The notes beneath the pieces are model-generated. The model worked only from the letters and a program-made list of their open reading frames with translations. It ran no database searches and was not told the DNA's origin. The translations under genes were made by a program, and so were the position numbers. From contig CANRHU010000010.1 in the NCBI GenBank assembly GCA_947630485.1, positions 1-61,436 on the forward strand: a stretch of DNA of 61,436 nt, in the 5' to 3' direction. Of the stretch, positions 35,546 through 44,553 are shown one piece after another; the stretch's first letter is position 1; every line of letters begins with the position of its first letter. Source of the DNA: an uncultured Lachnospiraceae bacterium (GTDB lineage Bacteria > Bacillota > Clostridia > Lachnospirales > Lachnospiraceae).

Positions 35546-37117
35546 ATGATCAAAACAGCAGCCGCTCCCGACGGGGCAATCCTGTCCGATATCTACGCAG
35601 TTTATGTAAAATCGTCGGATACCGACTATAAAAAGCTCGACGTATATACTGCGCTCACAACGTACGGAGATGTCAGATACAGAGATCTGCCGCCTGAAAT
35701 TTTTGAGGAATTCGATGGTCTTCCCTACGGGATTCTCACAAAAAAGACATATTTTTCCTCATTTGACGCTGACGGAACCGCGGAGGTGAAAATAGTTTGT
35801 TCCGAAAACGCCGACAGCTTTAAGATAAAACCGGAAACGCTTAATAAACCGTTTGCTCAGGACGGAAATTCCATAAGCTTTACCATGTCTCCTGGAGAAA
35901 AACTCGTAATAGAAGTAAACGGCGACCTTTACAGCTCATTAAAGCTGTTTTGCAATTCGGTATCCGTTTCCGCAAATGACAAAGAAAACTTCATAGAATT
36001 CAAGCCCGGATATTATACGGAAGAAAACTGTGATTATATCAGAATGAACGAGCACGGCGTTCCTGTCATGGACTGTATTCCCGATCACACAACGATATAT
36101 ATCCACGACGGCGCCGTCCTTCGCGCCGCGGTGATTCTAAAAAACAAGCACGATATCAAAATATGCGGCAGAGGCATCATAAGTCTGATCGAACGCTGTT
36201 ACAGCGCTAAGAACAATTTCTCGGAACCGATACAGTACGGCGCTTTCAGGTATTGGGCTATGCCGAATATCTACATTCACGGCGGAAGCAGCGATATTGA
36301 TATAGAGGGAATCATCTTAAACTGCGAATTTCGGGGAATTACCATTCGCAACAGCGATAAAATCAACGTTACAAATGTTAAGGTATTCACCTCATGCGTC
36401 AACGCGGACGGCATAAACGTTGCCAACACCCGCAAAATGTTAATAAAGGACTGTTATATACAGAGCCATGATGACTGTATCGCGATCTATACCGCGTGCG
36501 ACTCGATCCCTACCCTTGCCGACGAGGACTGTGCCGCGGTTATTCACGTGTCCTCTGATATTGAAGCCTGCGGCTGCATTCTTTACACTACCGCAAGGCA
36601 TTTCATGATAGGAGGCCACGCCACAGGCTGCACGGATCCGCACGATCTGATTGAAAATATCAGTCTGCATGATATAGAACTAATTGATACTTCAAGCGTC
36701 TCTAAAGAACGTACGATTGAGCATGCGCAGTATTGGTCGGGGTTTTTAAGGATATTATCTCAAACCGAACAGTATGTCAGAAACATATCCTTTAAAAACA
36801 TAAACATCAACTGGACCCAGGGCTATATCGGAAAGATCGTCCATATCGAGGTCCGCAGCGATAAAACCGCCTCTTATACTGAAAAACACGGTTACAGAAT
36901 AGAAAATATCTCTTTCGAAAACATAAATATTTGTCACTGCCCTGAAAATATAATGCCGTCCGTTATTCTTTCGGCCTTTGACAGTGATAACCCTGACAGC
37001 CGTTACGGTGTATGCGGAGTTCATTTCAAAAACTTCACCTACGACGGCAAACCTATGAAATACACGCCGGATTACATTATCACAAGCGGAAACGTAACCG
37101 ATATAACCGTATCATAA
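35546..37117 (+). CDS. Glycoside hydrolase family 28-like beta-helix protein
   Basis: A 523-residue right-handed beta-helix protein. GH28 catalytic landmarks are seen in order: VNADGINV near residue 285 (the N-x-D motif), SHDDCIAI near 307 (the D-D motif) and HFMIGGHATGC near 353 (the His motif). GH28 enzymes cut galacturonan or xylogalacturonan. No signal peptide is present, so it should act inside the cell on imported oligosaccharides. The base composition is visibly richer in A and T than all neighbours, suggesting a later arrival. It is divergent from the operon and has its own terminator. Confidence 0.78.
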   Translation: MIKTAAAPDGAILSDIYAVYVKSSDTDYKKLDVYTALTTYGDVRYRDLPPEIFEEFDGLPYGILTKKTYFSSFDADGTAEVKIVCSENADSFKIKPETLNKPFAQDGNSISFTMSPGEKLVIEVNGDLYSSLKLFCNSVSVSANDKENFIEFKPGYYTEENCDYIRMNEHGVPVMDCIPDHTTIYIHDGAVLRAAVILKNKHDIKICGRGIISLIERCYSAKNNFSEPIQYGAFRYWAMPNIYIHGGSSDIDIEGIILNCEFRGITIRNSDKINVTNVKVFTSCVNADGINVANTRKMLIKDCYIQSHDDCIAIYTACDSIPTLADEDCAAVIHVSSDIEACGCILYTTARHFMIGGHATGCTDPHDLIENISLHDIELIDTSSVSKERTIEHAQYWSGFLRILSQTEQYVRNISFKNININWTQGYIGKIVHIEVRSDKTASYTEKHGYRIENISFENINICHCPENIMPSVILSAFDSDNPDSRYGVCGVHFKNFTYDGKPMKYTPDYIITSGNVTDITVS

Positions 37118-37135
37118 AACAGAACCGCTAAAGAA

Positions 37136-37177
37136 GCCGTATTGCCGAAGCATAGAATAAGCGGCAGGCAATACGGC
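37136..37177 (+). terminator. Hairpin terminator after the GH28 gene
   Basis: Perfect 11-base arms GCCGTATTGCC and GGCAATACGGC are followed by GTTTCTATT. It lies between convergent genes (GH28 and the penicillin-binding protein), so it may work in both directions. Confidence 0.7.
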
Positions 37178-37286
37178 GTTTCTATTAAACTTGATTTTTA
37201 TAAAGGTCAAGGGTAAACACCGTAACAGCGCGGTAAATACAGAGCAGGTTAGCGCTGTCCTTTCCATGCCTTTTTGGAGAAATAAA

Positions 37287-38756
37287 CTATCTGGAAAAAT
37301 AAGCATCGAATATCTTCCGGGCGATGGGGGCCGCTGCGCTTCCTCCGGAACCGCCTTCCTCCACGATCACGCTGACGGCCAGCCGCGGGTTTTCGGCCGG
37401 GGCGAAACCGATCATCCAGGCGTGCGTTTCACGTCCGGCCTCAAATTCCGCAGAACCGGTCTTGGCCGCCGCCGTATACAAATCGCTCTTTACGGCGGAT
37501 GCGGTGCCGCCCGCGACGACCTTCTCCATCATTCCGGTCAAAACCGCGGCCTCCTCAGCTGTCATCAGGCTTCCGTAAGCGGACGGCAGGAAACCGCGAA
37601 TCCGGTCGCCTCCGGCGTTCTCTATATGGTCGATGAAATAAGGCTTCATAAGCGTCCCGCCATTGGCGATGGCCGCCGCCAAAAGCGCGTTGTGCAGCGG
37701 CGAAATCTGGGTCCGTCCCTGTCCGATGGACGTCTGCAGCCTCTCCCAGAGATCCGCGTCCTCCCCCATCATATATGCGCTTCTGCTGTAGGGAAGCGAG
37801 ATGGGAATGTCGCTGTTAAACAGCAGCTCCTTCGCCGTCGCGGCCAGCTTTCCCGCGTCCAGCTGTTTCCCCAGATACGCAAACGCGCCGTTGCAGGAAT
37901 TGGCAAACGCCTCCTCCAGGGTCTGCGTGCCATGGGCATTGCCGTGATAGCACCGGATCGCATATTCCCCGTCCTCATAGCAGCCGTCGCAGTCAAATCT
38001 GAAATCTCCGTAATCTTCCGGGTGTTCCCGGATATACTCCAAAAGCATCACTGTCTTAAACGTGGAACCGGGCGGATAAAGTCCCTGGGCGGCGCGGTTT
38101 AAGAGCTGTCCGGAGGTATTGTCCGCCGAGACCAGACTGTCCCATTCCCCGGCGACCGTATTGGGATCAAAACCGGGCTTGGAGACCATAACCAGCACTC
38201 TGCCGGTATCCGGTTCCAGGACGACCACAGCCCCGCGCCGGTCGCCCAGCGCGTCATAGGCCGTCTGCTGGAGTACGGGATCCAACGTCGTAACCACGGT
38301 ATCCCCCATGTTCTTCTCCCCCATCAGCTCCCGCAGCGTGTGTTCGATCAGATTCACATGGGAACTCAGCAGGTAAAAATGCGCCAGATCCTCAAGACCG
38401 GTTCTCCCCATGGAGGAGTAGCCGACGACATGGGAAAACAACGGACCGAACGGATATCTTCTTATCTCGCTTCCGTCTTCTCCGACAACCGTCTCCGCGA
38501 GAACCGTCCCGTCGCCGGAGACGATCCGTCCGCGGACCACGCGCTCCGCAAAGCTGTCCAGCCGCGCGTTATAGCTGTTATTGATCGTATCCTCCCGGCG
38601 CACGGCCAGAAACCAGCCCTCGTAGAGGATCATACCGACAAAGACAGCCACCACCACATACGTCAGGCGCAGCATACTCTCATTCGGATGCCGCCGCCCG
38701 CCGCTGGGCTGAGAAAAATGATCTTCCTTTTTCAGCTTTTCCCATAATTTCCGCAT
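37287..38756 (-). CDS. Penicillin-binding protein, PbpA/FtsI-type transpeptidase
   Basis: A 489-residue class B type transpeptidase that crosslinks peptidoglycan. One N-terminal membrane helix (LTYVVVAVFVGMILYEGWFL) anchors it. The active-site motifs are S-x-x-K as PPGSTFKT near residue 230, S-x-N as ANSCNGAF near 287 and K-T-G as AAKTGSAEF near 430. It is shorter than FtsI, as in the PbpA proteins coded beside RodA-like genes in Actinobacteria and Clostridia. The FtsW/RodA-like gene lies just upstream, so the two should form one glycosyltransferase-transpeptidase pair. Confidence 0.9.
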   Translation of the reverse strand: MRKLWEKLKKEDHFSQPSGGRRHPNESMLRLTYVVVAVFVGMILYEGWFLAVRREDTINNSYNARLDSFAERVVRGRIVSGDGTVLAETVVGEDGSEIRRYPFGPLFSHVVGYSSMGRTGLEDLAHFYLLSSHVNLIEHTLRELMGEKNMGDTVVTTLDPVLQQTAYDALGDRRGAVVVLEPDTGRVLVMVSKPGFDPNTVAGEWDSLVSADNTSGQLLNRAAQGLYPPGSTFKTVMLLEYIREHPEDYGDFRFDCDGCYEDGEYAIRCYHGNAHGTQTLEEAFANSCNGAFAYLGKQLDAGKLAATAKELLFNSDIPISLPYSRSAYMMGEDADLWERLQTSIGQGRTQISPLHNALLAAAIANGGTLMKPYFIDHIENAGGDRIRGFLPSAYGSLMTAEEAAVLTGMMEKVVAGGTASAVKSDLYTAAAKTGSAEFEAGRETHAWMIGFAPAENPRLAVSVIVEEGGSGGSAAAPIARKIFDAYFSR

Positions 38757-38810
38757 CGTTTCTTCCTTTACTTCCGGCCCGCTGTTTCCATTTTCTTCCT
38801 CATACAGAAC

Positions 38811-40142
38811 CTAAATCATGCTATAAAGCCCCTGTATCACGCCGAACAGGATAAATGTGCTCAAAAGCGAACTTCCTCCGTAGCTGACGAGCGGCAGGGT
38901 GACGCCGGTGGACGGAATGAATTTGATCACGCCGCCGACAGTCAGAAATACCTGCACAATATACATGGTTCCCAGACCGAAAGCGGTCAGCTTGCAAAAC
39001 ATATTCTCCAGTCTGCCCGCAAGCAGCACAAATTGGAGAAAGCAGCCCAGGCAGATCAGCAGCACACAGAGGGCGAACAGCGCGCCCATTTCCTCGGAGA
39101 TGGCGGCAAAAATAAAATCTTTCTCCACCACGGGAATCCGCCGCGGCATACCCTCATAAAGCCCCAAGCCGAACCAGCTCCCGGTACCGATCGCAAACAG
39201 CGACTGGGTAATCTGATAGCCCTTGTTATCGATATCCGACCAGGGATCCCGCCAGGCCAGCACCCTGCTCTGCACATGGGAAAAGAATTGATACGCCGCG
39301 GCCGCGGCCAGACTTCCTCCCAAAAGCCCCGCTCCCATCCAGCGTAGATCCGAGGTGGCCGCGTAGAGCATAAAAAGATAGGTCAGAAAGAACAAAAGCG
39401 CGCTCCCCAAATCTCTGGATAGCACCAGAATCAGTACGTGGACGGCCGCGGCCGCCGTCGTGACGGCGACATTTTTCAATTTCACGGACCGGCTCAGCAT
39501 ACCGGCCGCAAAAAGGACGTACAAAATCTTCACGAATTCCGAGGGCTGAATTGAAAATCCCCCGATACTGATCGACAGCTGGGCGCCGAAGCTGGTATTG
39601 CCCACCACGCAGACCGCTGCCAGCAAGAAAATCCCGACTGCGGCATAGGCCCACGGAATCTTGCTTAAGAAACCCGCCCTGCGGACGACTGCCGGAATGA
39701 TCCAGGCCACCACAGCGGAAAGCGCCGCAATGATAAACTGCCGGACCGCCCGCTCGTAGCTCAGGCGCGTCAGCATGATAAAGCCGACGCACAAAAGCAT
39801 ACACATATTATTGACCAGAAGTCTTGACGCCCTTGGGTAGAACGCGCGGTAGACCAGGATGAAGCACAAAAAGAAAACCACCTGCAGGCAATAAAACACA
39901 GCCACGGCAGGATCCAGGGTATTCAAATAAAGGACGCTGTAGGAGATCAGATGCAGAAACAGCATCAGCCAGATCTGACGCGCGCAGATGCGCTTCTGGC
40001 GTGATTCGTCAACGCTGAAATACCGGAAATTCAGATAGGTATAAAACGCCATCACAAGAAACAGCACGTAGCGCGTCCACGACACGTACACATGCAGGAT
40101 ATTCTGTATCATATTCTGATTGAATTCCGTTAAACTGACCAC
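38811..40142 (-). CDS. FtsW/RodA/SpoVE-family peptidoglycan polymerase
   Basis: A 443-residue membrane protein with about ten to twelve helices. The SEDS signatures are seen: QPSEFVKILYVLFAAG, RDLGSALLFFLTYLFMLY, and the C-terminal FIPSTGVTLPLVSYGGSSLL. These proteins polymerise lipid II into glycan strands. The start codon is GTG, nine bases after GGGAG. The neighbouring transpeptidase gene is the functional partner. Whether it serves division, elongation or sporulation cannot be read. Confidence 0.88.
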   Translation of the reverse strand: MVSLTEFNQNMIQNILHVYVSWTRYVLFLVMAFYTYLNFRYFSVDESRQKRICARQIWLMLFLHLISYSVLYLNTLDPAVAVFYCLQVVFFLCFILVYRAFYPRASRLLVNNMCMLLCVGFIMLTRLSYERAVRQFIIAALSAVVAWIIPAVVRRAGFLSKIPWAYAAVGIFLLAAVCVVGNTSFGAQLSISIGGFSIQPSEFVKILYVLFAAGMLSRSVKLKNVAVTTAAAAVHVLILVLSRDLGSALLFFLTYLFMLYAATSDLRWMGAGLLGGSLAAAAAYQFFSHVQSRVLAWRDPWSDIDNKGYQITQSLFAIGTGSWFGLGLYEGMPRRIPVVEKDFIFAAISEEMGALFALCVLLICLGCFLQFVLLAGRLENMFCKLTAFGLGTMYIVQVFLTVGGVIKFIPSTGVTLPLVSYGGSSLLSTFILFGVIQGLYSMI

Positions 40143-40259
40143 TTCTCTGTTCTCCCATCTGTCCTACCGGTTCCGCAGGCCACGCATGTCCTATTCCCAG
40201 CTCCCGGCCTTAAAGCCGTGCCGGAATCCGCTTCAGCCTTTCCCCGTGCCGGAATTTAC

Positions 40260-42758
40260 TCACTCTACGCCGCGTTTCATGTGTCCCCTGGTAAACTCCG
40301 TCAGGACATTCGGCCGGGATGTCGTCTCCCGCGCCGCCGTGGCGGCAGTCTTCCCCTGCATAGGGGCAACAGTCTTTCCTTGTGCCGAGGCGACAGTCTT
40401 CTTCTGCCCAGCGGCGGCAGTTTTCCCCTGCGCAGAAGCTCCGTCTCTCCGCAGAAAGGAGTCCCCATACGCCCTTATAACGGAGGACATCTGCTCCGGC
40501 GTCTCCGTCAGGAACTGAAGGCGCAGACTCCCGGGCGACAGGCGCAGCACCGTCTCCTCCATTCCCAACAGCGACAGCGGCAGCGGGTTATAGACCGTAT
40601 TATAGCAGTAAGCGCAGTGATTATAAACCGGAAGGTCCTTGCCGGTGCGATCCCGCAGCAGAAGGAAACCGGGCTGCTTCGTGCAGCGGTCCACCGTGCG
40701 CCGGATACACTGCGCCGTGGTCATCACCGGCAGGTAACCGTAAGCCGTCAGCTCCCAGCCGGCATGGCCGTTCAGATCGCCCATCTCGCGGGCGTTCAGC
40801 TCCAGCGGAAACGTCAGCCGCGCAAAGCCCATCCGCGCAAGCGTTTCCGCCGCAAGATGATTGAACGCGTACAAATGATGATCCGCGTAAAACGGCGGAC
40901 ACGAAAGACTCCCCGTTTCCCCGCAAATTTCATTCAGAAGGTCCAACTCCTCAAGGGAGCGGAGCAAAAAAGCGTCAAAACCAGCCCGCAGCAGTTCCTG
41001 CTTCCACTCTCTGAAAAAGGCGGCAGCCTCCGTCCGGCAGATCACCGGCATAGCAAGTACACACCGCTTGCCGGCCGCGCGGCACCGCTCGGCCGCCGTC
41101 TCCCATTCCTCCGGCCGAACCGCGTCGGCCTCAAGCTGGATCTCGGCGACATCCGCTTCGGCTATGGCCGTTTCCAGCTGCTTTCTGTCATTCACCAGTA
41201 CGTGGAGCTCAAAAGGCCCCGCCTGATGCGCCGCCCCGCTTTCGTCGCTTTCGTCCTCCGCGGGCTGCACGGAAGCATCCAGCATGGGGACATCGCCCCT
41301 CTCCGCTGCCATCGCGGACTCCCGCATCCGCGCAGCTCTGCGGTACGGCTTAAGAATCGCATCCGAAAGCTCCATCAGCCCGGCCCGGCGCAGTTCATTC
41401 AGAGTCTGGACGGGCACAAAGACATCCCCTTCGATATGAATTCTCAGATCTTCCAGCAAAAAGGGCGTTCCGCCCGTCTTTTTCATCTGTTTTTCCAGCT
41501 GTTGGGCAGTCATCGGCTGATTCTGGGCCTTCTGCACGACCGCCCCTTCCAGCTCAACTGACGGAGAATCGTCCGTATCCGCTTCCTTACAAAACGCGGT
41601 TCGCCGTTCTTCTTCTCCGCCCGCTTGGACATTTTCACAAGACTCCCCGGCCTTTTCCGGCCACAGTTTCAGCCGCAGAGGTTCGCCGCTGACGGCCTTT
41701 AACTCGCCGCAGATCTTTATCTTCGACTCCGCCTCCACATAGGCGCGGTCCAATTCGTCATAAAGCGCCTGGTTGGTCTGTCTGAACGCAGGCTTCTCCC
41801 GCAGCGTCAGCATATCCCTTCCGTTGTGCTTTCGATAATATCCCTCCGTATGGCCGCCGCGGTCGAACAGATCCAGAAGGATTTTCCGGTCGGCCTCGTC
41901 CACACGGTATCCGGCGCGTCCCTCACGCTGATAGAGATCCAGATATTTGCGGTAGACACTGACGACCCCCGCCGTATATCTCGGACTCTTCATGCGGCCC
42001 TCGATCTTTAGGGAATACACGCCGCTCTCCAGAATATCCGGAAGAATGTCCAGAGTGCACAAATCCTTTAAACTCATCACATACTGCCCGTCCCGGCCGG
42101 CCGGACAGTGTTCCCCCGGCTCTTTCTGTTCCCGCCTTACCTCGTAGGGCAGACGGCACGGCTGGGCACAGCGGCCGCGGTTTCCGCTTCTGCCGCCGAT
42201 AAAGCTGCTCAGGAGGCACTGCCCGGAATAGCAGTAGCAGAGGGCCCCGTGAATAAAGCTCTCTATCTCAATATCCACATTTTCATGGATAGCGCGCAGC
42301 TCATCCAGGGAGAGCTCCCGCGCCGTCACAACGCGCGAAGCGCCCATTTCCTTTAAGAGTCTCGCGCCGCCAACGCCGGTGATCGTCATCTGGGTGCTGG
42401 CATGAACGGAAAGATCGGGAAACCATGTCCGAACCGCCGCAAACACGCCAAGATCCTGGACAATCACCGCGTCCAGTCCCCGCTCATAGTACGGAAGCAG
42501 ATATTCATACAGTCTGCCCAGTTCCTTCTCCTTCACGAGCGTATTCACCGTCAAGTACAGGGAAACGCCGCGAAGATGGGCGTAATCGATCGCGCAAAGC
42601 ATCTGCTCCTCATCCAGATTATCCGCGTATGCCCTTGCCCCGAAACGGCTGCCTCCGATATAGACGGCATCCGCGCCGGCCGCGATGGCCGCCTTCATGC
42701 TCTCAAAGGAACCGGCCGGTGCCAGCAGCTCCGCCGTCTTCCGTCGCTTCTTCTCCAT
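40260..42758 (-). CDS. U32-family peptidase with repetitive C-terminal tail
   Basis: An 832-residue protein. The N-terminal half is a complete U32 domain: AELLAPAGSFESMKAAIAAG, then the signature ESFIHGALCYCYSGQCLLSS with GRCAQPCRLPY, and the middle YSLKIEGRMKSPRYT. U32 proteins include collagenase-like proteases and the tRNA/rRNA hydroxylase factors TrhP and RlhA, so the peptidase label is by family only. The extreme C-terminus has four 8-residue repeats of the form x-K-T-x-A-x-x-Q (about 785-820). The start follows GGAG by six bases. It is downstream of zapA in the usual Clostridia order. Confidence 0.87.
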   Translation of the reverse strand: MEKKRRKTAELLAPAGSFESMKAAIAAGADAVYIGGSRFGARAYADNLDEEQMLCAIDYAHLRGVSLYLTVNTLVKEKELGRLYEYLLPYYERGLDAVIVQDLGVFAAVRTWFPDLSVHASTQMTITGVGGARLLKEMGASRVVTARELSLDELRAIHENVDIEIESFIHGALCYCYSGQCLLSSFIGGRSGNRGRCAQPCRLPYEVRREQKEPGEHCPAGRDGQYVMSLKDLCTLDILPDILESGVYSLKIEGRMKSPRYTAGVVSVYRKYLDLYQREGRAGYRVDEADRKILLDLFDRGGHTEGYYRKHNGRDMLTLREKPAFRQTNQALYDELDRAYVEAESKIKICGELKAVSGEPLRLKLWPEKAGESCENVQAGGEEERRTAFCKEADTDDSPSVELEGAVVQKAQNQPMTAQQLEKQMKKTGGTPFLLEDLRIHIEGDVFVPVQTLNELRRAGLMELSDAILKPYRRAARMRESAMAAERGDVPMLDASVQPAEDESDESGAAHQAGPFELHVLVNDRKQLETAIAEADVAEIQLEADAVRPEEWETAAERCRAAGKRCVLAMPVICRTEAAAFFREWKQELLRAGFDAFLLRSLEELDLLNEICGETGSLSCPPFYADHHLYAFNHLAAETLARMGFARLTFPLELNAREMGDLNGHAGWELTAYGYLPVMTTAQCIRRTVDRCTKQPGFLLLRDRTGKDLPVYNHCAYCYNTVYNPLPLSLLGMEETVLRLSPGSLRLQFLTETPEQMSSVIRAYGDSFLRRDGASAQGKTAAAGQKKTVASAQGKTVAPMQGKTAATAARETTSRPNVLTEFTRGHMKRGVE
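40335..40440 (-). repeat. 24-base tandem repeats in the U32 gene
   Basis: Four diverged 24-base units encode the repeats GKTAAAGQ, KKTVASAQ, GKTVAPMQ and GKTAATAA in one reading frame. The region is low-complexity and outside the U32 catalytic part, so it may expand or shrink by slippage. Confidence 0.6.
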
Positions 42759-42830
42759 CCCTATCTCCATCCTGCATGGAAAAATAATGTCCCGCAAGCG
42801 AAGTTCTCGCGGGACATCTCCGTATCTGTG

Positions 42831-43316
42831 TTATCTGCGGCCGTTATTCTGATTGTAACGCGGATTGCCGTATGCATTATCCTTCTGATTCTGAATAGCG
42901 GCAGCCTGAAGCGCCCGCAGCTTCAGAAGCTCTTCCCGATCGGCCTGTTCCTTCTTTCTCTCATTCTCCAGCGCAAGCTGCGTCTCCGCAAGCTCGCGCT
43001 CCTTGCGCTCCAGACTCATCTGGGTCGTCACCAGCTCATGTTTCAGGCTGTAGGTCTCTTTCTCCATCTCCTCACAGCGCCGCTCGCCCGCATCTACCTT
43101 CGCCAGTGCCTTAAAATAATCATCGGCAATATTAAGCGCTACCATCACTGCCTGGTATTCCTGGCTCTGCCTGGAAAAACGATCCTGCTTTTTCAGCTCG
43201 CTCATCTTGCCCGTAATGTAGCCGGCCACCCTCTGAAGGTACTCCTGATCCTCGGCTCCGCCCAGTGTATAGATCTTGCCGTCGATCAGAACCTCCGCAT
43301 AATTCTTATCATTCAT
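42831..43316 (-). CDS. zapA: Cell division protein ZapA
   Basis: A 161-residue protein. The N-terminal ZapA domain (AEVLIDGKIYTLGGAEDQEYLQRVAGYIT with ALNIADDYFKALA) is followed by a long coiled coil of Glu, Lys and Arg and an Asn-rich tail. ZapA binds FtsZ and bundles its filaments at the division site. The coiled-coil extension is longer than in the Bacillus protein and is usual in Clostridia. It lies 73 bases upstream of the U32 gene. Confidence 0.85.
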   Translation of the reverse strand: MNDKNYAEVLIDGKIYTLGGAEDQEYLQRVAGYITGKMSELKKQDRFSRQSQEYQAVMVALNIADDYFKALAKVDAGERRCEEMEKETYSLKHELVTTQMSLERKERELAETQLALENERKKEQADREELLKLRALQAAAIQNQKDNAYGNPRYNQNNGRR

Positions 43317-43394
43317 GGCTTGTCTGCCCCCTGTATTCCATAATTAATGATTCCGCCCGGCCATGAAAAGAGCCTCCGCGTATCCAACAGAGAT

Positions 43395-43403
43395 AGTATA
43401 GCA
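43395..43403 (-). promoter_or_regulatory. Extended -10 promoter of zapA
   Basis: On the minus strand ATGCTATACT is a TGn-extended -10 about 80 bases before the zapA start. No strong -35 was seen. Confidence 0.45.
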
Positions 43404-43476
43404 TAAACCGCTTTCGATTTTCCACAGAAATCTGATATTTTTCGCAAATACCTCCATGGAAGCCTTCACAGGGCGC

Positions 43477-44469
43477 TCATCCCAGCGCAATTTCATCGAT
43501 GCGGCGAAGCTCGTCCGGCGTAAACTTCGTGTTGCGGACCGCCCCGATATTGTCAAGGATCTGCTGCGGCTTCGAGGCTCCCACCAGGACGCTCGTCACC
43601 GCGCCGTCCCGGAGAATCCAGGCTAAGGCCATCTCCGCCAGCGTCTGTCCGCGCTCCGCGGCCAGCATATTCAGCTGCCTGATCTGCGCAAGCCTTTCCT
43701 CTGTCAGAGCGCTCTCCCGAAGGAAGCGCCCGTCCGTCCGAATCCGGCTGTCCTCGGGAATCCCCTCCAGATACCGGTTCGTCAGCATGCCCTGCGCCAG
43801 CGGACTGAAACAGATGATTCCCTTGCCGAGCTTTCGCGAGGTCTCTTTGAGACCGTTTTTCTCGATCGTCCGATTAAAAATGTTATAGCTGTTCTGGTTA
43901 ATGACAAACGGACACCGGAGCTCCGAAAGGATCTCCGCCGCACGCAGAAGCGTGGGGCCGTCGTAGTTGGAAAGTCCCGCATAGAGCGCCTTGCCGCTCT
44001 TTACCGCTTGATCCAGGGCGCCCATCGTCTCCTCCAGGGGCGTCTCCGGATCCATGCGGTGGTGATAAAAGATATCCACGTATTCCAGTCCCAGCCGCTT
44101 TAAGCTCTGATCGAGACTCGCCAGCAGATATTTGCGGCTGCCGAAATCGCCGTAGGGGCCGGGCCACATATCGTACCCCGCTTTCGTGCTGATAATCAGC
44201 TCGTCCCGGTAAGGCATCAGATCTTCCTTTAAGATCCTGCCAAAGTTGCGCTCCGCGCTGCCCGGCGCCGGTCCGTAATTATTGGCCAGGTCGAAATGGG
44301 TGATTCCATTGTCAAAAGCCGTAAAGCACATCTGCCTCATGTTATCGTAGGACGCCGTGTCCCCAAAATTATGCCACAGTCCCAGCGACACTGCGGGAAG
44401 CTTTAAGCCGCTCGCTCCGCAGCGGTTATACTGCATGGTCCCATAACGGCTGTCTGCTGCCAGATACAT
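43477..44469 (-). CDS. Aldo-keto reductase, YghZ/Kv-beta type
   Basis: A 330-residue NADPH-dependent reductase. The catalytic tetrad is visible: Asp in THFDLANNYGPAPGS with the following Tyr, Lys in IISTKAGYDMWPG and His in VDIFYHHRMDPETP. NNYGPAPGSAE and the C-terminal VLVGASKPQQI with a phosphate-binding part identify the YghZ or L-glyceraldehyde-3-phosphate reductase branch. AGGAGGG precedes the start. It stands between zapA and ruvB, all leftward. Confidence 0.88.
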   Translation of the reverse strand: MYLAADSRYGTMQYNRCGASGLKLPAVSLGLWHNFGDTASYDNMRQMCFTAFDNGITHFDLANNYGPAPGSAERNFGRILKEDLMPYRDELIISTKAGYDMWPGPYGDFGSRKYLLASLDQSLKRLGLEYVDIFYHHRMDPETPLEETMGALDQAVKSGKALYAGLSNYDGPTLLRAAEILSELRCPFVINQNSYNIFNRTIEKNGLKETSRKLGKGIICFSPLAQGMLTNRYLEGIPEDSRIRTDGRFLRESALTEERLAQIRQLNMLAAERGQTLAEMALAWILRDGAVTSVLVGASKPQQILDNIGAVRNTKFTPDELRRIDEIALG

Positions 44470-44553
44470 CGCATTATCCCTCCTAAAATTCCGAACGTTT
44501 CGGATTCATTTCTTCTTTTCCTTTGCCTTTGCCGCGGTGAAAGCAGCCGCGGC

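Noticed and set aside
37191..38102. 303-codon rightward frame downstream of the GH28 gene
   Set aside because: It is the mirror of the penicillin-binding protein gene, whose three active-site motifs are intact on the other strand.
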